From NCBI RefSeq assembly GCF_000716675.1, contig NZ_JNXT01000004.1, forward strand, positions 62,001-126,000: a stretch of DNA of 64,000 nucleotides. The letters are read 5' to 3'. The notes under the pieces are model-generated. The model was not told where the DNA came from, did not search any database, and was given only the letters and a program-made list of their open reading frames with translations. The DNA comes from Streptomyces alboflavus (lineage in GTDB: Bacteria > Actinomycetota > Actinomycetes > Streptomycetales > Streptomycetaceae). This document shows, one piece after another, positions 50,278 to 58,571 of the stretch (position 1 is its first letter; each line of letters starts with the position of its first letter). The position numbers were made by a program, and so were the translations under genes.

Positions 50278-50353
50278 GCGGGAGCGGCGGGCGGCCCTCG
50301 ACGGCGGCGCCGGTGCCACCGCTGACGACGAGGGTGGCGCGGGCCGGTCCTGA
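50024..50353 (+). CDS. Small two-helix membrane protein (DUF6332-like)
   Basis: A 109-aa protein with two hydrophobic helices (AVALAIIGVVVAGPAIAFSL and GGSLAATAFVARLVTVLW) after a polar N-terminus containing RRSQAERDAVTVEIGYALASA. The pattern matches, as I recall, the Streptomyces DUF6332 family of unknown function. ATG 50024 follows GGGGGAACGGAAATC. It overlaps the runaway MFS frame, but codon use supports this frame. Confidence 0.75.
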   Translation: MDEAVGQGRRSQAERDAVTVEIGYALASATAVALAIIGVVVAGPAIAFSLSESTERALLGVGGSLAATAFVARLVTVLWRFTTRERERRAALDGGAGATADDEGGAGRS

Positions 50354-50378
50354 CCGGGGCGGTCGGTCCGGTGGTGGG

Positions 50379-51044
50379 TCAGCCCAGCCAGCCCGGCCTG
50401 ACGAGGCCCGACTCGTAGGCGAGCACGACCAGTTGGGCCCGGTCGCGGGCGCCGAGTTTCACCATCGTGCGGCTGACGTGCGTCTTCGCGGTGAGCGGGC
50501 TGACGACGAGACGGCGGGCGATCTCCTCGTTCGACAGGCCGATGCCGACGAGTGCCATCACCTCTCGTTCCCTTTCGGTGAGTTCGCTCAGGGTCTCGGC
50601 TGCGGCGGGCTCCTTGGAACGCGCGGCGAACTCCCCGATGAGACGGCGCGTCACACCGGGCGAAAGGAGTGCGTCCCCGGCGACCACCGCCCGTACCGCG
50701 CGCAGCAGTTCTTCGGGCTCGGTGTCCTTGACCAGGAACCCCGAGGCGCCGGAGCGGATCGCCTCGAAGACGTACTCGTCCAGCTCGAACGTGGTGAGCA
50801 TGACCACCTTCACGCCGTCCAGGGCCGCGTCCCCCGTGACACGCCGGGTCGCTTCGAGGCCGTCGAGCACCGGCATCCGGATGTCCATCAGGACGACGTC
50901 GGGCCGCAGTTGCCGTACCAGACGCACCGCCTCGTCGCCGTCCGCCGCCTCGCCGGCGACCTCGATGTCCGGCTGCGCGTCGAGCAGGGCCTTGAACCCG
51001 GCGCGGACCAACGACTGGTCGTCGGCGAGCAGTACGCGGATCAC
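50379..51044 (-). CDS. NarL/LuxR-family response regulator
   Basis: A 221-aa response regulator. The receiver domain has phospho-acceptor Asp54 (VVLMDIRMP), the acidic pair DD at 8-9, TTF (Thr/Ser switch) and KD (Lys). The C-terminal LuxR helix-turn-helix is complete (LTEREREVMALVGIGLSNEE, then LVVSPLTAKTHVSRTMVKLG). GTG 51044 overlaps the stop of the histidine kinase by 4 bp (GTGA), so the kinase and regulator are translationally coupled; the ribosome site GAGGAG precedes it. Output targets unknown. Confidence 0.95.
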   Translation of the reverse strand: MIRVLLADDQSLVRAGFKALLDAQPDIEVAGEAADGDEAVRLVRQLRPDVVLMDIRMPVLDGLEATRRVTGDAALDGVKVVMLTTFELDEYVFEAIRSGASGFLVKDTEPEELLRAVRAVVAGDALLSPGVTRRLIGEFAARSKEPAAAETLSELTEREREVMALVGIGLSNEEIARRLVVSPLTAKTHVSRTMVKLGARDRAQLVVLAYESGLVRPGWLG

Positions 51045-52339
51045 TGGTTCTCCTCGGGTGCGGTGCGGGTGGGCAGGACCGCCGTGACGCGGAAGCCGCC
51101 GTCGGGGCGCGGGCCCGCCTCGATCGTGCCACCGAGGGCGGCGGCGCGCTCCCGCATTCCGGCGAGTCCGTTGCCGCTGCCGCCCGCCTCCGCCCCGGTC
51201 GCGGGCCCCTCGTCGTCGACACGCAGGGTGACGGCGTCGGGAGCACGGTGGACCAGGACAGTGGCTGTCCTGGATTCCGAGTGCCGTACGACGTTCGTCA
51301 ACGCCTCTTGGACGATGCGGAACGCGGCCAGATCCGCGCCGGGCGGCAAGGAGGCACGGCGGCCCTCGGTCGTGACGGTGACGGTGAGCCCCGTGCTCCG
51401 GGCCTGCTCGACGAGTTCGGGGAGGCGGTCGAGCCCCGGGGCGGGGGCGCGCGGGGCGGCGCCGGGGGCGCGGAGGGTGTCGAGGACCTGGCGGACCTCG
51501 CCGAGCGCTTCCTTGCTCGCGGCCTTGATGGTGGTCAGGGCGGTGCGGGCCTGCTCGGGGTCGGAGTCGAGCAGGGCGAGGCCGACGCCCGCCTGGACGT
51601 TGATGACGGAGATGCTGTGGGCGAGCACGTCGTGCAGTTCCCGCGCCATGCGCAGCCGCTCCTCGTCGGCGCGCCGCTGGGCCGCGAGCTCCCGCTCGGC
51701 GCGCTCCTTCGCCCACTGCTCGCGGCGGGTGCGGGCCAGCTCGGAGACGGCGGCGATCGCCACGACCCAGACGGCGATGACGACTTCCCCGCCCCAGGAG
51801 CTGGGCCCGTCGTCGCCCGGCGGGAGGTACCGGTAGAGCCAGTGCGCGATCAGCAGGTGCCCGGCCCACAGCATGCCGACGGCGCCCCACGCCGCGTACC
51901 GGTGCCCGGCGACGACCGCCGCGAAGCAGCCGACGGCGACGGTGATGAGGACCGGCCCGTACGGGTATCCGGCGCCGAGGTACACCATCGCCGTCCCGGC
52001 GGTGAAGTACGCCACCGGGACGGGGTGGCGGTGGCGCATCAGGAGGGCGGCCGTGCCCGCGAACAGCAGCGCCCGCGCGAAGCCGTCAGGTGACTCGCGG
52101 TCGGACTGGCCCTCCGCGGCGAAGGTGGTGCCGACCTGCACGAACACGGTCAGCACCGCGGTGGTCAGCCACGGCAGACGGCGCGTGTCCACGTCCCCGA
52201 TCCGCCACCAGGGCGGGCCCTGGTGCCACCACGGCGGCCCCTGCCGCCAGGCCGCCGGTCCCCGGAGCGGTGGCGGCCCGCCCGCTGCCCGGGGCGGGCC
52301 GCCACCGTCGCGCTGATGCTGCTGTTCCATGGCAGTCAC
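51041..52339 (-). CDS. NarL-type sensor histidine kinase (HisKA_3)
   Basis: A 432-aa membrane kinase. A Trp/Pro-rich cytoplasmic N-terminus with repeated QGPPWW segments (about residues 32-46) precedes about five membrane helices (56-200). The dimerisation and phospho-acceptor motif MARELHDVLAHSISVI (His236) and the ATPase core (EALTNVVRHSES, DDEGPATG, GNGLAGMRERAAALGG) follow. First gene of the two-component operon, with the regulator overlapping its end. ATG 52339 or 52330 may start it. Signal unknown; the short, extracytoplasmic-loop-poor helices suggest membrane-stress sensing, which is inference. Confidence 0.93.
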   Translation of the reverse strand: MTAMEQQHQRDGGGPPRAAGGPPPLRGPAAWRQGPPWWHQGPPWWRIGDVDTRRLPWLTTAVLTVFVQVGTTFAAEGQSDRESPDGFARALLFAGTAALLMRHRHPVPVAYFTAGTAMVYLGAGYPYGPVLITVAVGCFAAVVAGHRYAAWGAVGMLWAGHLLIAHWLYRYLPPGDDGPSSWGGEVVIAVWVVAIAAVSELARTRREQWAKERAERELAAQRRADEERLRMARELHDVLAHSISVINVQAGVGLALLDSDPEQARTALTTIKAASKEALGEVRQVLDTLRAPGAAPRAPAPGLDRLPELVEQARSTGLTVTVTTEGRRASLPPGADLAAFRIVQEALTNVVRHSESRTATVLVHRAPDAVTLRVDDEGPATGAEAGGSGNGLAGMRERAAALGGTIEAGPRPDGGFRVTAVLPTRTAPEENQ

Positions 52340-52513
52340 GCTAGACCGGGGCGTCGGCGGCGGGCGTCCGCCAGGCGTGGCGATCAGGCGTACTCCCGGT
52401 GGAGTACGAGAGGGGGGTGCGCGGTGAGGTGCGGGAGCCCTGGCCGGGCGGCCGTCAGGGGCCTGGCCCGGCCGGACCGCTCGGGCGTCCGGCAGCGGCC
52501 GGGCCCCGCCGGA

Positions 52514-53716
52514 CTACCGGTCCAGTCGGCTCAGCGCCCGTCCCGCCAGCGGATGCGTCCGGACCAGCTCGGCCAGCGTCGTCGAACCGCGGGTGATCTT
52601 CGCGAACGCGTTCCACGCCGGGCGGAAGCCCGTGATGGCCGTGTGCAGCAGGCCGGGGCGGCGCTCGAAGACGTTCAGCATGCGGCGGCCGACGCTCATC
52701 TCCACGCCGAGTCCCGCCTTGATCGCGAACGCGTAGTTCAGGGCCTGGCGACGGGCGTCCACCGCGTCGTGGGCCTCCGCGATGCGCACGGCCCACTCCC
52801 CCGCGAGCCGCCCGGAGCGCAGCGCGAACGAGATGCCCTCGCGGGTCCACGGCTCAAGAAGGCCTGCCGCGTCGCCGCACACCAGGACGCGCCCGCGCGA
52901 GAGCGGCGAGTCGTCGCTGCGGCAGCGCGTGAGGTGGCCGGAGGACAGGCTCGGCTCGAAGCCCGCGAGGCCGAGGCGGGCGATGAAGTCCTCCAAGTAC
53001 CGCTTCGTGGCGGCGCCTTCGCCGCGCGCGGAGATCACGCCGACGGTGAGGGTGTCGCCCTTGGGGAACACCCAGCCGTAGCTCCCGGGCATCGGTCCCC
53101 AGTCGATGAGGACGCGGCCCGCCCAGTCCTCCGCGACGGTCTCGGGCACCGGGATCTCCGCCTCCAGGCCGAGGTCCACCTGGTCGAGCTTCACGCCGAC
53201 GTGCGCCCCTATGCGGCTGGCGCTGCCGTCGGCGCCGATGACGGCGCGGGCCAGGACGGTCTCGCCGCCCGCCAGGACGACGGCGACCGTACGCCGGTCG
53301 GGCACGGCGGGGCCGTGCTGCTCGACGCGGCTCACCGTGGCGCCGGTGCGCAGTTCGGCGCCCGCCTTCTGGGCGTGCTCGACCAGCTGCTGGTCGAACT
53401 CCGGGCGGTTGATCAGCCCGAACAGCATGCTCCTGGAGCGCCGGGTGCGGGCGAACTTGCCGTCCAGGGAGAACGTCACCGCGTGCACACGATCCTGGAA
53501 GGGCAGCTCGAACCCCGGCGGCAACGCGTCGCGCGAGGGGCCGATGATGCCGCCGCCGCACGTCTTGTACCGCGGCAGTTCGGCCTTCTCGAGGATCAGT
53601 ACGCTGCGTCCGGCGACGGCTGCCGCGTACGCCGCCGAGGCGCCCGCGGGGCCTGCGCCGACCACGACGACGTCCCAGACCTGCCGCGCGTCGACGCTTG
53701 AGTTCTCGCTGCTCAC
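52514..53716 (-). CDS. Geranylgeranyl-reductase-family FAD-dependent oxidoreductase
   Basis: A 400-aa flavoenzyme. FAD-binding VVVVGAGPAGASAAYAAAVAG (about residues 16-36), the GGR-type substrate motif RYKTCGGGIIG, and the second FAD motif RVLVCGDAAGLLEPWTREGISFALRSG (about 275-301) are clear. It would reduce isoprenoid double bonds, for instance in geranylgeranyl, menaquinone or related lipids. The start is GTG 53716, weakly preceded by AACGTGAG. It is divergent from the M20 dipeptidase gene (133-bp spacer). A homologue like this often sits beside the nuo operon in Streptomyces; no nuo genes are seen here. Confidence 0.9.
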   Translation of the reverse strand: MSSENSSVDARQVWDVVVVGAGPAGASAAYAAAVAGRSVLILEKAELPRYKTCGGGIIGPSRDALPPGFELPFQDRVHAVTFSLDGKFARTRRSRSMLFGLINRPEFDQQLVEHAQKAGAELRTGATVSRVEQHGPAVPDRRTVAVVLAGGETVLARAVIGADGSASRIGAHVGVKLDQVDLGLEAEIPVPETVAEDWAGRVLIDWGPMPGSYGWVFPKGDTLTVGVISARGEGAATKRYLEDFIARLGLAGFEPSLSSGHLTRCRSDDSPLSRGRVLVCGDAAGLLEPWTREGISFALRSGRLAGEWAVRIAEAHDAVDARRQALNYAFAIKAGLGVEMSVGRRMLNVFERRPGLLHTAITGFRPAWNAFAKITRGSTTLAELVRTHPLAGRALSRLDR

Positions 53717-53848
53717 GTTGGTCTTCCGCTCCCGATCCCGCTCTTGGCCGCGCTCTCTTGAGGCATCCTACGGCGCACGCTTCCGCGATCCGCCTGTGGG
53801 AGGATCACGTACACCCCGCACAACGTCGCACCCACGAGGAGCGTGCCC

Positions 53849-55204
53849 ATGTCGCCGCATCCGATTGCCGAGACCGTCGCCTCCCTCATGCCGAAGGCGA
53901 AGGCTGAACTCACCGAACTGGTGGCGTTCAAGTCGGTGGCGGACTTCGAGCAGTACCCGAGGAGCGAGAGCGAGGCCGCCGCGAACTGGGTCGCCGACGC
54001 GCTGCGCACCGAGGGCTTCCAGGATGTCGCGCTGCTCGACACCCCCGACGGCACCCAGTCGGTGTACGGCTTCCTGCCGGGCCCCGAGGGCGCACCGACG
54101 GTTCTGCTGTACGCGCACTACGACGTGCAGCCGCCGCTCGACGAGGCCGGGTGGGCCACGCCCCCGTTCGAGCTGACGGAGCGCGACGGCCGCTGGTTCG
54201 GGCGCGGCAGCGCCGACTGCAAGGGCGGCATCGTCATGCACCTGCTCGCGCTGCGCGCCCTGAAGGCGAACGGCGGCGTCCCGGTGCACATCAAGGTCAT
54301 CGCCGAGGGCTCGGAGGAGCAGGGCACGGGCGGCCTGGAGCGGTACGCGGAGGAGCACCCGGACCTCCTGCGCGCGGACACGATCGTGGTCGGTGACGCG
54401 GGCAACTTCCGGGTCGGCCTGCCGACGGTGACCGCGACGCTGCGCGGCATGACCCTCGTCCGCGTCCAGATCGACACCCTGGAGGGCAATCTGCACTCCG
54501 GCCAGTTCGGCGGCGCGGCACCGGACGCGCTGGGGGCGCTGGTGCGCGTCCTCGACTCGCTGCGCGCCGAGGACGGCTCGACGACGGTCGACGGCCTGGA
54601 CAGCGACGGCGTCTGGGAGGGCCTGCAGTACAGCGAGGCGGACTTCCGCAGGGACGCCAAGGTCCTCGACGGCGTCGGCCTCATCGGCGAGGGGTCGGTC
54701 GCCGACCGCATCTGGGCCCGCCCGGCCGTCACGGTCCTCGGCATCGACTGCCCGCCGGTGGTCGGCGCGACGCCGTCGGTGCAGGCGTCGGCGCGTGCGC
54801 TGATCAGCCTGCGGGTGCCGCCGGGCGTGGACGCCGCCGCGGCGACGAAGCTGCTCCGCGCCCACCTGGAGTCCCGCACGCCGTGGGGCGCCAGGGTGAG
54901 CACCGAGCAGATCGGCCAGGGCCAGGCGTTCCGCGCGGACACCACGAGCCCCGCCTACGAGGCGATGTCCGGGGCGCTCAGCGAGGCCTACGACGGCGAG
55001 AAGATGCAGGCCGCCGGCATGGGCGGCTCCATCCCGCTGTGCAACACACTGGCCGCGCTCTACCCGGAGGCGGAGATCCTCCTGATCGGCCTGAACGAGC
55101 CGGAGGCCCAGATCCACGCGGTCAACGAGAGCGTGTCCCCGCAGGAACTGGAGCGGATGTCGGTCGCCGAGGCGCTGTTCCTCCAGCGGTACGCGAAGAG
55201 CTGA
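53849..55204 (+). CDS. M20-family dipeptidase
   Basis: A 451-aa di-zinc peptidase. Metal ligands appear in the standard order: His in YAHYDVQPP (about residue 91), Asp in RGSADCKGG (about 124), Glu pair in EGSEEQGTG (about 156-157), Asp in VGDAGN, and the final His in AQIHAVNE (about 426). ATG 53849 follows GAGGAGCGTGCCC at good spacing; GTG 53843 is too close. Members hydrolyse dipeptides such as Xaa-Xaa or beta-Ala dipeptides, possibly in peptide salvage. A 10-bp inverted repeat lies 105 bp downstream and may be its terminator. Confidence 0.93.
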   Translation: MSPHPIAETVASLMPKAKAELTELVAFKSVADFEQYPRSESEAAANWVADALRTEGFQDVALLDTPDGTQSVYGFLPGPEGAPTVLLYAHYDVQPPLDEAGWATPPFELTERDGRWFGRGSADCKGGIVMHLLALRALKANGGVPVHIKVIAEGSEEQGTGGLERYAEEHPDLLRADTIVVGDAGNFRVGLPTVTATLRGMTLVRVQIDTLEGNLHSGQFGGAAPDALGALVRVLDSLRAEDGSTTVDGLDSDGVWEGLQYSEADFRRDAKVLDGVGLIGEGSVADRIWARPAVTVLGIDCPPVVGATPSVQASARALISLRVPPGVDAAAATKLLRAHLESRTPWGARVSTEQIGQGQAFRADTTSPAYEAMSGALSEAYDGEKMQAAGMGGSIPLCNTLAALYPEAEILLIGLNEPEAQIHAVNESVSPQELERMSVAEALFLQRYAKS

Positions 55205-55308
55205 CGCGACGGCGGCGGTACGGGGCCGCAGAGCGGTCGGGACCGGGGCGACCCGGCCCCCTGCCCCGGCCTCGTACCAGGAATTCCTCGGCGCCCGGCG
55301 GGCGTTGG

Positions 55309-55336
55309 CGCGAACACGGGCTTGATCGTGTTCGCG
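55309..55336. terminator. Inverted repeat between dipeptidase and NmrA-like genes
   Basis: Perfect 10-bp arms CGCGAACACG and CGTGTTCGCG around GGCTTGAT, followed by TTTT. It could be the terminator of the dipeptidase gene or, being 14 bp before the ATG at 55350, an operator for the NmrA-like gene. The T-run favours terminator, the proximity operator. Confidence 0.55.
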
Positions 55337-55349
55337 TTTTGGGGGTTCG

Positions 55350-56225
55350 ATGACGGTACTGGTCACCACGCCGAACGGTGCGGTGGGGCGCCATGTGGCA
55401 GCGGCGCTGCGCGACCGCGACGACGTGCGGTTCTTCGTGCGTTCCGATGCCGGCGCACGGGCGCTCGGCGCGGTGCGCGGCGAGGTCGTACGCGGTGACG
55501 CCACCGTCACGGCGGACGTCCGGCGCGCGGTCGCGGGCGTGGACCGGATGTATCTGGCGCACCCCTTCGCGGTGGACCAGGTGGCGGCCGAGACGGGGCT
55601 CGTGGACGCGGCGCTCGACGCGGGGGTGCGCCGGATCGTCAAGCTCGGCGCCCGGCCGTTCGTGGGCGCGGGGATCGTGCCGGACGCCGTCACCGGCGCC
55701 CACGACGTCGTCACCGGGCGGCTGCGCGCGGGCGGGGTGCCCGAGCTGACGGTGCTGCGGCCCGACCGCTTCCTGCAGAACTTCCTGCCGTCGGCCGACG
55801 CGATCGCCCGCGGCACCTTCGCCGATCCGGCCGGGCCCGCCGGAGCCCGCGGCTATGTCGACGTGCGCGACATCGCGGACGTCGCCGTCGCCGAGCTCCT
55901 CGCGGAGCGAGGGGTGGGCGGCGACATCGACCTCAGCGGCCCCGAGGCCCTGACCCTGCCGGTCCTGGCCGACCGCTTCGGCGCGGCGCTCGGCAGGCCC
56001 GTCGTCTACGTCGACGTGCCGCTCGACGACGCCTGGCGCACGGGGCTCACCGACGGCGGGGTGCCGCCCGGGGTCGTGGACGGACTGCACGACCTGTACG
56101 CGAACTACCGCGCCGAGGGCGTGGCGGGGCTCGGCGACGGCGTGCGCCACGTGCTCGGCCGCGCGCCGCGCTCGGCGGCGGACTTCGCGGCGGAGGTGCT
56201 GGTGCCCGCGGTGTCCGGGGCCTGA
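55350..56225 (+). CDS. NmrA-like NAD(P)-binding protein
   Basis: A 291-aa extended SDR/NmrA-type protein: VLVTTPNGAVGRHVAAALRD (GxxGxxG variant, TPNGAVG), VVRGDATVTADVRRAVAGVDRMYLAHP, LVDAALDAGVRRIVKLGA, and LRPDRFLQNFLPSADAI. Members act as NAD(P)H-quinone reductases or redox-sensing regulators. ATG 55350 follows GGGGGTTCG. It stands alone in its direction and converges with the second response regulator gene, 21 bp apart. Confidence 0.88.
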   Translation: MTVLVTTPNGAVGRHVAAALRDRDDVRFFVRSDAGARALGAVRGEVVRGDATVTADVRRAVAGVDRMYLAHPFAVDQVAAETGLVDAALDAGVRRIVKLGARPFVGAGIVPDAVTGAHDVVTGRLRAGGVPELTVLRPDRFLQNFLPSADAIARGTFADPAGPAGARGYVDVRDIADVAVAELLAERGVGGDIDLSGPEALTLPVLADRFGAALGRPVVYVDVPLDDAWRTGLTDGGVPPGVVDGLHDLYANYRAEGVAGLGDGVRHVLGRAPRSAADFAAEVLVPAVSGA

Positions 56226-56246
56226 CCGGATGAGGCAGGACCCCGC

Positions 56247-57002
56247 TCACAGCAGCCCGCGGTCCCGGGCGTACAGCGCGGCCTGGGCGCGTCCGCGCAG
56301 GCCGAGGCGGGTGAGGATGCGGGAGATGTGGTTCTTGACGGTGCCCTCGCTGAGGTAGAGGCGGGAGGCGATCTCGCGGTTGGTCGCCCCGGCCGCGACC
56401 AGCCGGAGGATCTCGACCTCCCGGGCGGTGGGTTCGGGCTCGCCGCGCGGGGGTGGTGGTGGCACGGCCGGGGCCGGTGGCGGCGTGGGCGCTGCGGCCA
56501 GGCGACGGGTGACCGCCGGGTCGAGCTGGGCCACGCCGCGGTGCGCGAGGCGTACGGCGGCGGCCAGTTCGGCCGCGGGCAGGTTTTTCAGGAGGTAGCC
56601 GACGGCTCCGGCCCGCAGTGCCTGGACGACGTACTCCTCGTCGTCGAACGTTGTCAGCATGACCACCTTGCAGCCGGGCGCGCTGCTCCCGATGGCCGTC
56701 ACCGCCTCGACGCCGTCCATGCCCGGCATCCGGACGTCCATGAGGATCACCTCGGGCGCGAGGGCGAGCGCCGCGTCGACGGCCTCGGCTCCGTCTGCCG
56801 CCGTACCGACGACGCGGATGCCCGGCTGGATGCCGAGCAGGGAGGCGATGCCCTCGCGGACCAGCTCTTGGTCGTCCACCACGAGGACGCGCACGGGGGC
56901 GCGCACGGGGGCGGGGGCGCCTGGGGCCTGTGGGACTTGTGGCGGCTGTGCGGGTTGCGGGGGCTGTGGAGTCTCTGGGGTCTCTGGGGTCCCTGGGGTC
57001 AT
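56247..57002 (-). CDS. NarL/LuxR-family response regulator with proline-rich N-terminus
   Basis: A 251-aa response regulator. The receiver domain starts at about residue 38 (VRVLVVDDQELVREGIASLL); the phospho-acceptor is Asp89 (VILMDVRMPGMDG). The LuxR helix-turn-helix is intact (PTAREVEILRLVAAGATNREI, then LYLSEGTVKNHISRILTRLG). The first 37 residues are low-complexity (TPETPETPQPPQPAQPPQVP) encoded by short CTGGGGTCT-type repeats. ATG 57002 overlaps the kinase stop by 4 bp, which supports this start; an internal GTG could give a normal-length protein. Coupled to the kinase gene 56999-58261. Confidence 0.92.
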   Translation of the reverse strand: MTPGTPETPETPQPPQPAQPPQVPQAPGAPAPVRAPVRVLVVDDQELVREGIASLLGIQPGIRVVGTAADGAEAVDAALALAPEVILMDVRMPGMDGVEAVTAIGSSAPGCKVVMLTTFDDEEYVVQALRAGAVGYLLKNLPAAELAAAVRLAHRGVAQLDPAVTRRLAAAPTPPPAPAVPPPPPRGEPEPTAREVEILRLVAAGATNREIASRLYLSEGTVKNHISRILTRLGLRGRAQAALYARDRGLL

Positions 57003-58261
57003 GGCCCGCCGCCCGGCGTACGCGGCACCGTCACCGTGAGCGTCGTCCCCGCCCCGGCCTCGCTCTCCATGTGCACCGCGCCGCCGAGGAGTTGGAGCCG
57101 TTCCCGCAGGCCGCGCAGCCCGACGCCCGGCGCCCGCCCGCCCGCGGCCGCCGGACCGGGCAGGCCGCGCCCGTCGTCGGCCACGGTGAGGCGCGCGGCG
57201 GACGGGCCGTACTCCAGGGACACCGTGACGTGCCGGGCGTCTGCGTGACGGCGGGCGTTGGTCAGCGCTTCCTGGGCGGCGCGGTACAGCGCGGTCAGCC
57301 GGTCCGCGCCGTACCCGGTCTCCGCCCCGGTGATGGTGAGGGTGACGCGGGGCCGGCCGGTGTCGGTGTGGTGGACGAGGTCGGTGAGCGCGGTCGACAG
57401 GGAGAACGGGTCGGCCTCGGCGCGCAGGGCGCGGACGGACCGGCGCACCTCGTCCAGGGCGCGCGCCGCCGACCAGCGGGCGTCGGCGACGGCACGGTCT
57501 GCCGCCGCCGCGTCGAGGGCACGGAAGGCGTCGGCCTTCTCCAGCTGCACGGCGATGGCGGTGAGGTGGTGGCCAAGGCTGTCGTGGATGTCGCGGGCGA
57601 GCCGGTTGCGCTCCTGGGCCGTGGAGAGTTCGGCGACCCGCGCCGCGTACTCCCGCAACTGCCGGTGGGACGAGGTGAGTTCACGCACGGTCGACTCCAG
57701 GCTCCGCCGGGCCTCCTGCTCGCCCGTCGCGACGGCCGCCATCGACACGGCGAGCACCAGGCCGAGCCCGAACATCAGCAGGTCGGAGATCGCCCCGGCG
57801 TCCGCGTACCAGCCGTCGACCGTCAGCGCGTACCGACCGAGCAGCGCGCCCGCGCAGCCCGCGCCGAGTGCGAGGCTCGCGCGCCGCCCGAACGCGAAGT
57901 ACGCGGTGAACGGCACCAGGACGAACAGCGCCCGGGACAGGCCCGCGCTGTCGCAGGCGGCCACGGTGAGGAAGAGTCCGACGCGCAGAGCGAGGACGGC
58001 CGCCGAGACGGCGCGGTGCCGCGCGGCCGTCCGGCACCAGTGCGCCTCGGCCGCGTCCAGGGCGAACAAGGCGGCCACGGCGGCGATGAAGCCCGCTGTG
58101 CGCGCGGGGTGTTGGGGGTCGTCCCCGACGATGTCGTAGTACACGCCCGCGAACAGCACGGCGGCGTAGAGCACGGAGGAGACCCAAGGCACGGGGCGTG
58201 CCGGCCGGTCCTCCGCCACGCGCGCGTGGGGCGCGCCCAAGGGGTGCACCGTCGCTGTCAT
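56999..58261 (-). CDS. NarL-type sensor histidine kinase (HisKA_3)
   Basis: A 420-aa membrane kinase. About six membrane helices (27-178) are followed by a coiled linker (EARRSLESTVRELTSSHRQL), the phospho-acceptor RDIHDSLGHHLTAI (His226) and the ATPase core (QEALTNARRHADARH, DDGRGLPGP, GVGLRGLRERLQLLGG). ATG 58261 follows GAGGCGCGG. The response regulator overlaps its end. It is divergent from the secreted TTA-codon esterase gene (310-bp spacer), so the esterase is a candidate target of this two-component system. Confidence 0.93.
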   Translation of the reverse strand: MTATVHPLGAPHARVAEDRPARPVPWVSSVLYAAVLFAGVYYDIVGDDPQHPARTAGFIAAVAALFALDAAEAHWCRTAARHRAVSAAVLALRVGLFLTVAACDSAGLSRALFVLVPFTAYFAFGRRASLALGAGCAGALLGRYALTVDGWYADAGAISDLLMFGLGLVLAVSMAAVATGEQEARRSLESTVRELTSSHRQLREYAARVAELSTAQERNRLARDIHDSLGHHLTAIAVQLEKADAFRALDAAAADRAVADARWSAARALDEVRRSVRALRAEADPFSLSTALTDLVHHTDTGRPRVTLTITGAETGYGADRLTALYRAAQEALTNARRHADARHVTVSLEYGPSAARLTVADDGRGLPGPAAAGGRAPGVGLRGLRERLQLLGGAVHMESEAGAGTTLTVTVPRTPGGGP

Positions 58262-58571
58262 CCGCGCCTCCCGGTGCGTGGTCCACCCCTGACGGGCTTG
58301 GCCGTCACGGTACTGGGGACAGCTCGGCCGCAACGAGGCTTCGGGGGCGGTCCGGTCGACTGTGGCCGTTCGGCAGGTGCCGTACGGCCGACCACCCCTC
58401 GGCACCCGCCTGCACGCATGGCCGTCACCTTGGCCGGTCGGCACTTATGGCCGTCCCCGGCCTCTCCCTACGGTCGCCCTGCCCCGCTCCGCACGGAGCG
58501 CCGACTCCCCTGTCGAGCGGGGACGCATCCACCACCCCGAGCGCGGGACCACCGACCGAAGGAGCCCACCC
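58262..58571. promoter_or_regulatory. Divergent spacer between kinase and esterase genes
   Basis: 310 bp holding both promoters. No palindrome longer than six bases stands out, though direct repeats of the CGGTGCCG/GGCCG type occur. Possible elements include TGGCCGTTCGGCAG (58366), with repeated ATGGCCGTC-like fragments at 58418 and 58446. I cannot assign a sigma factor or a regulator site with confidence. Confidence 0.3.
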
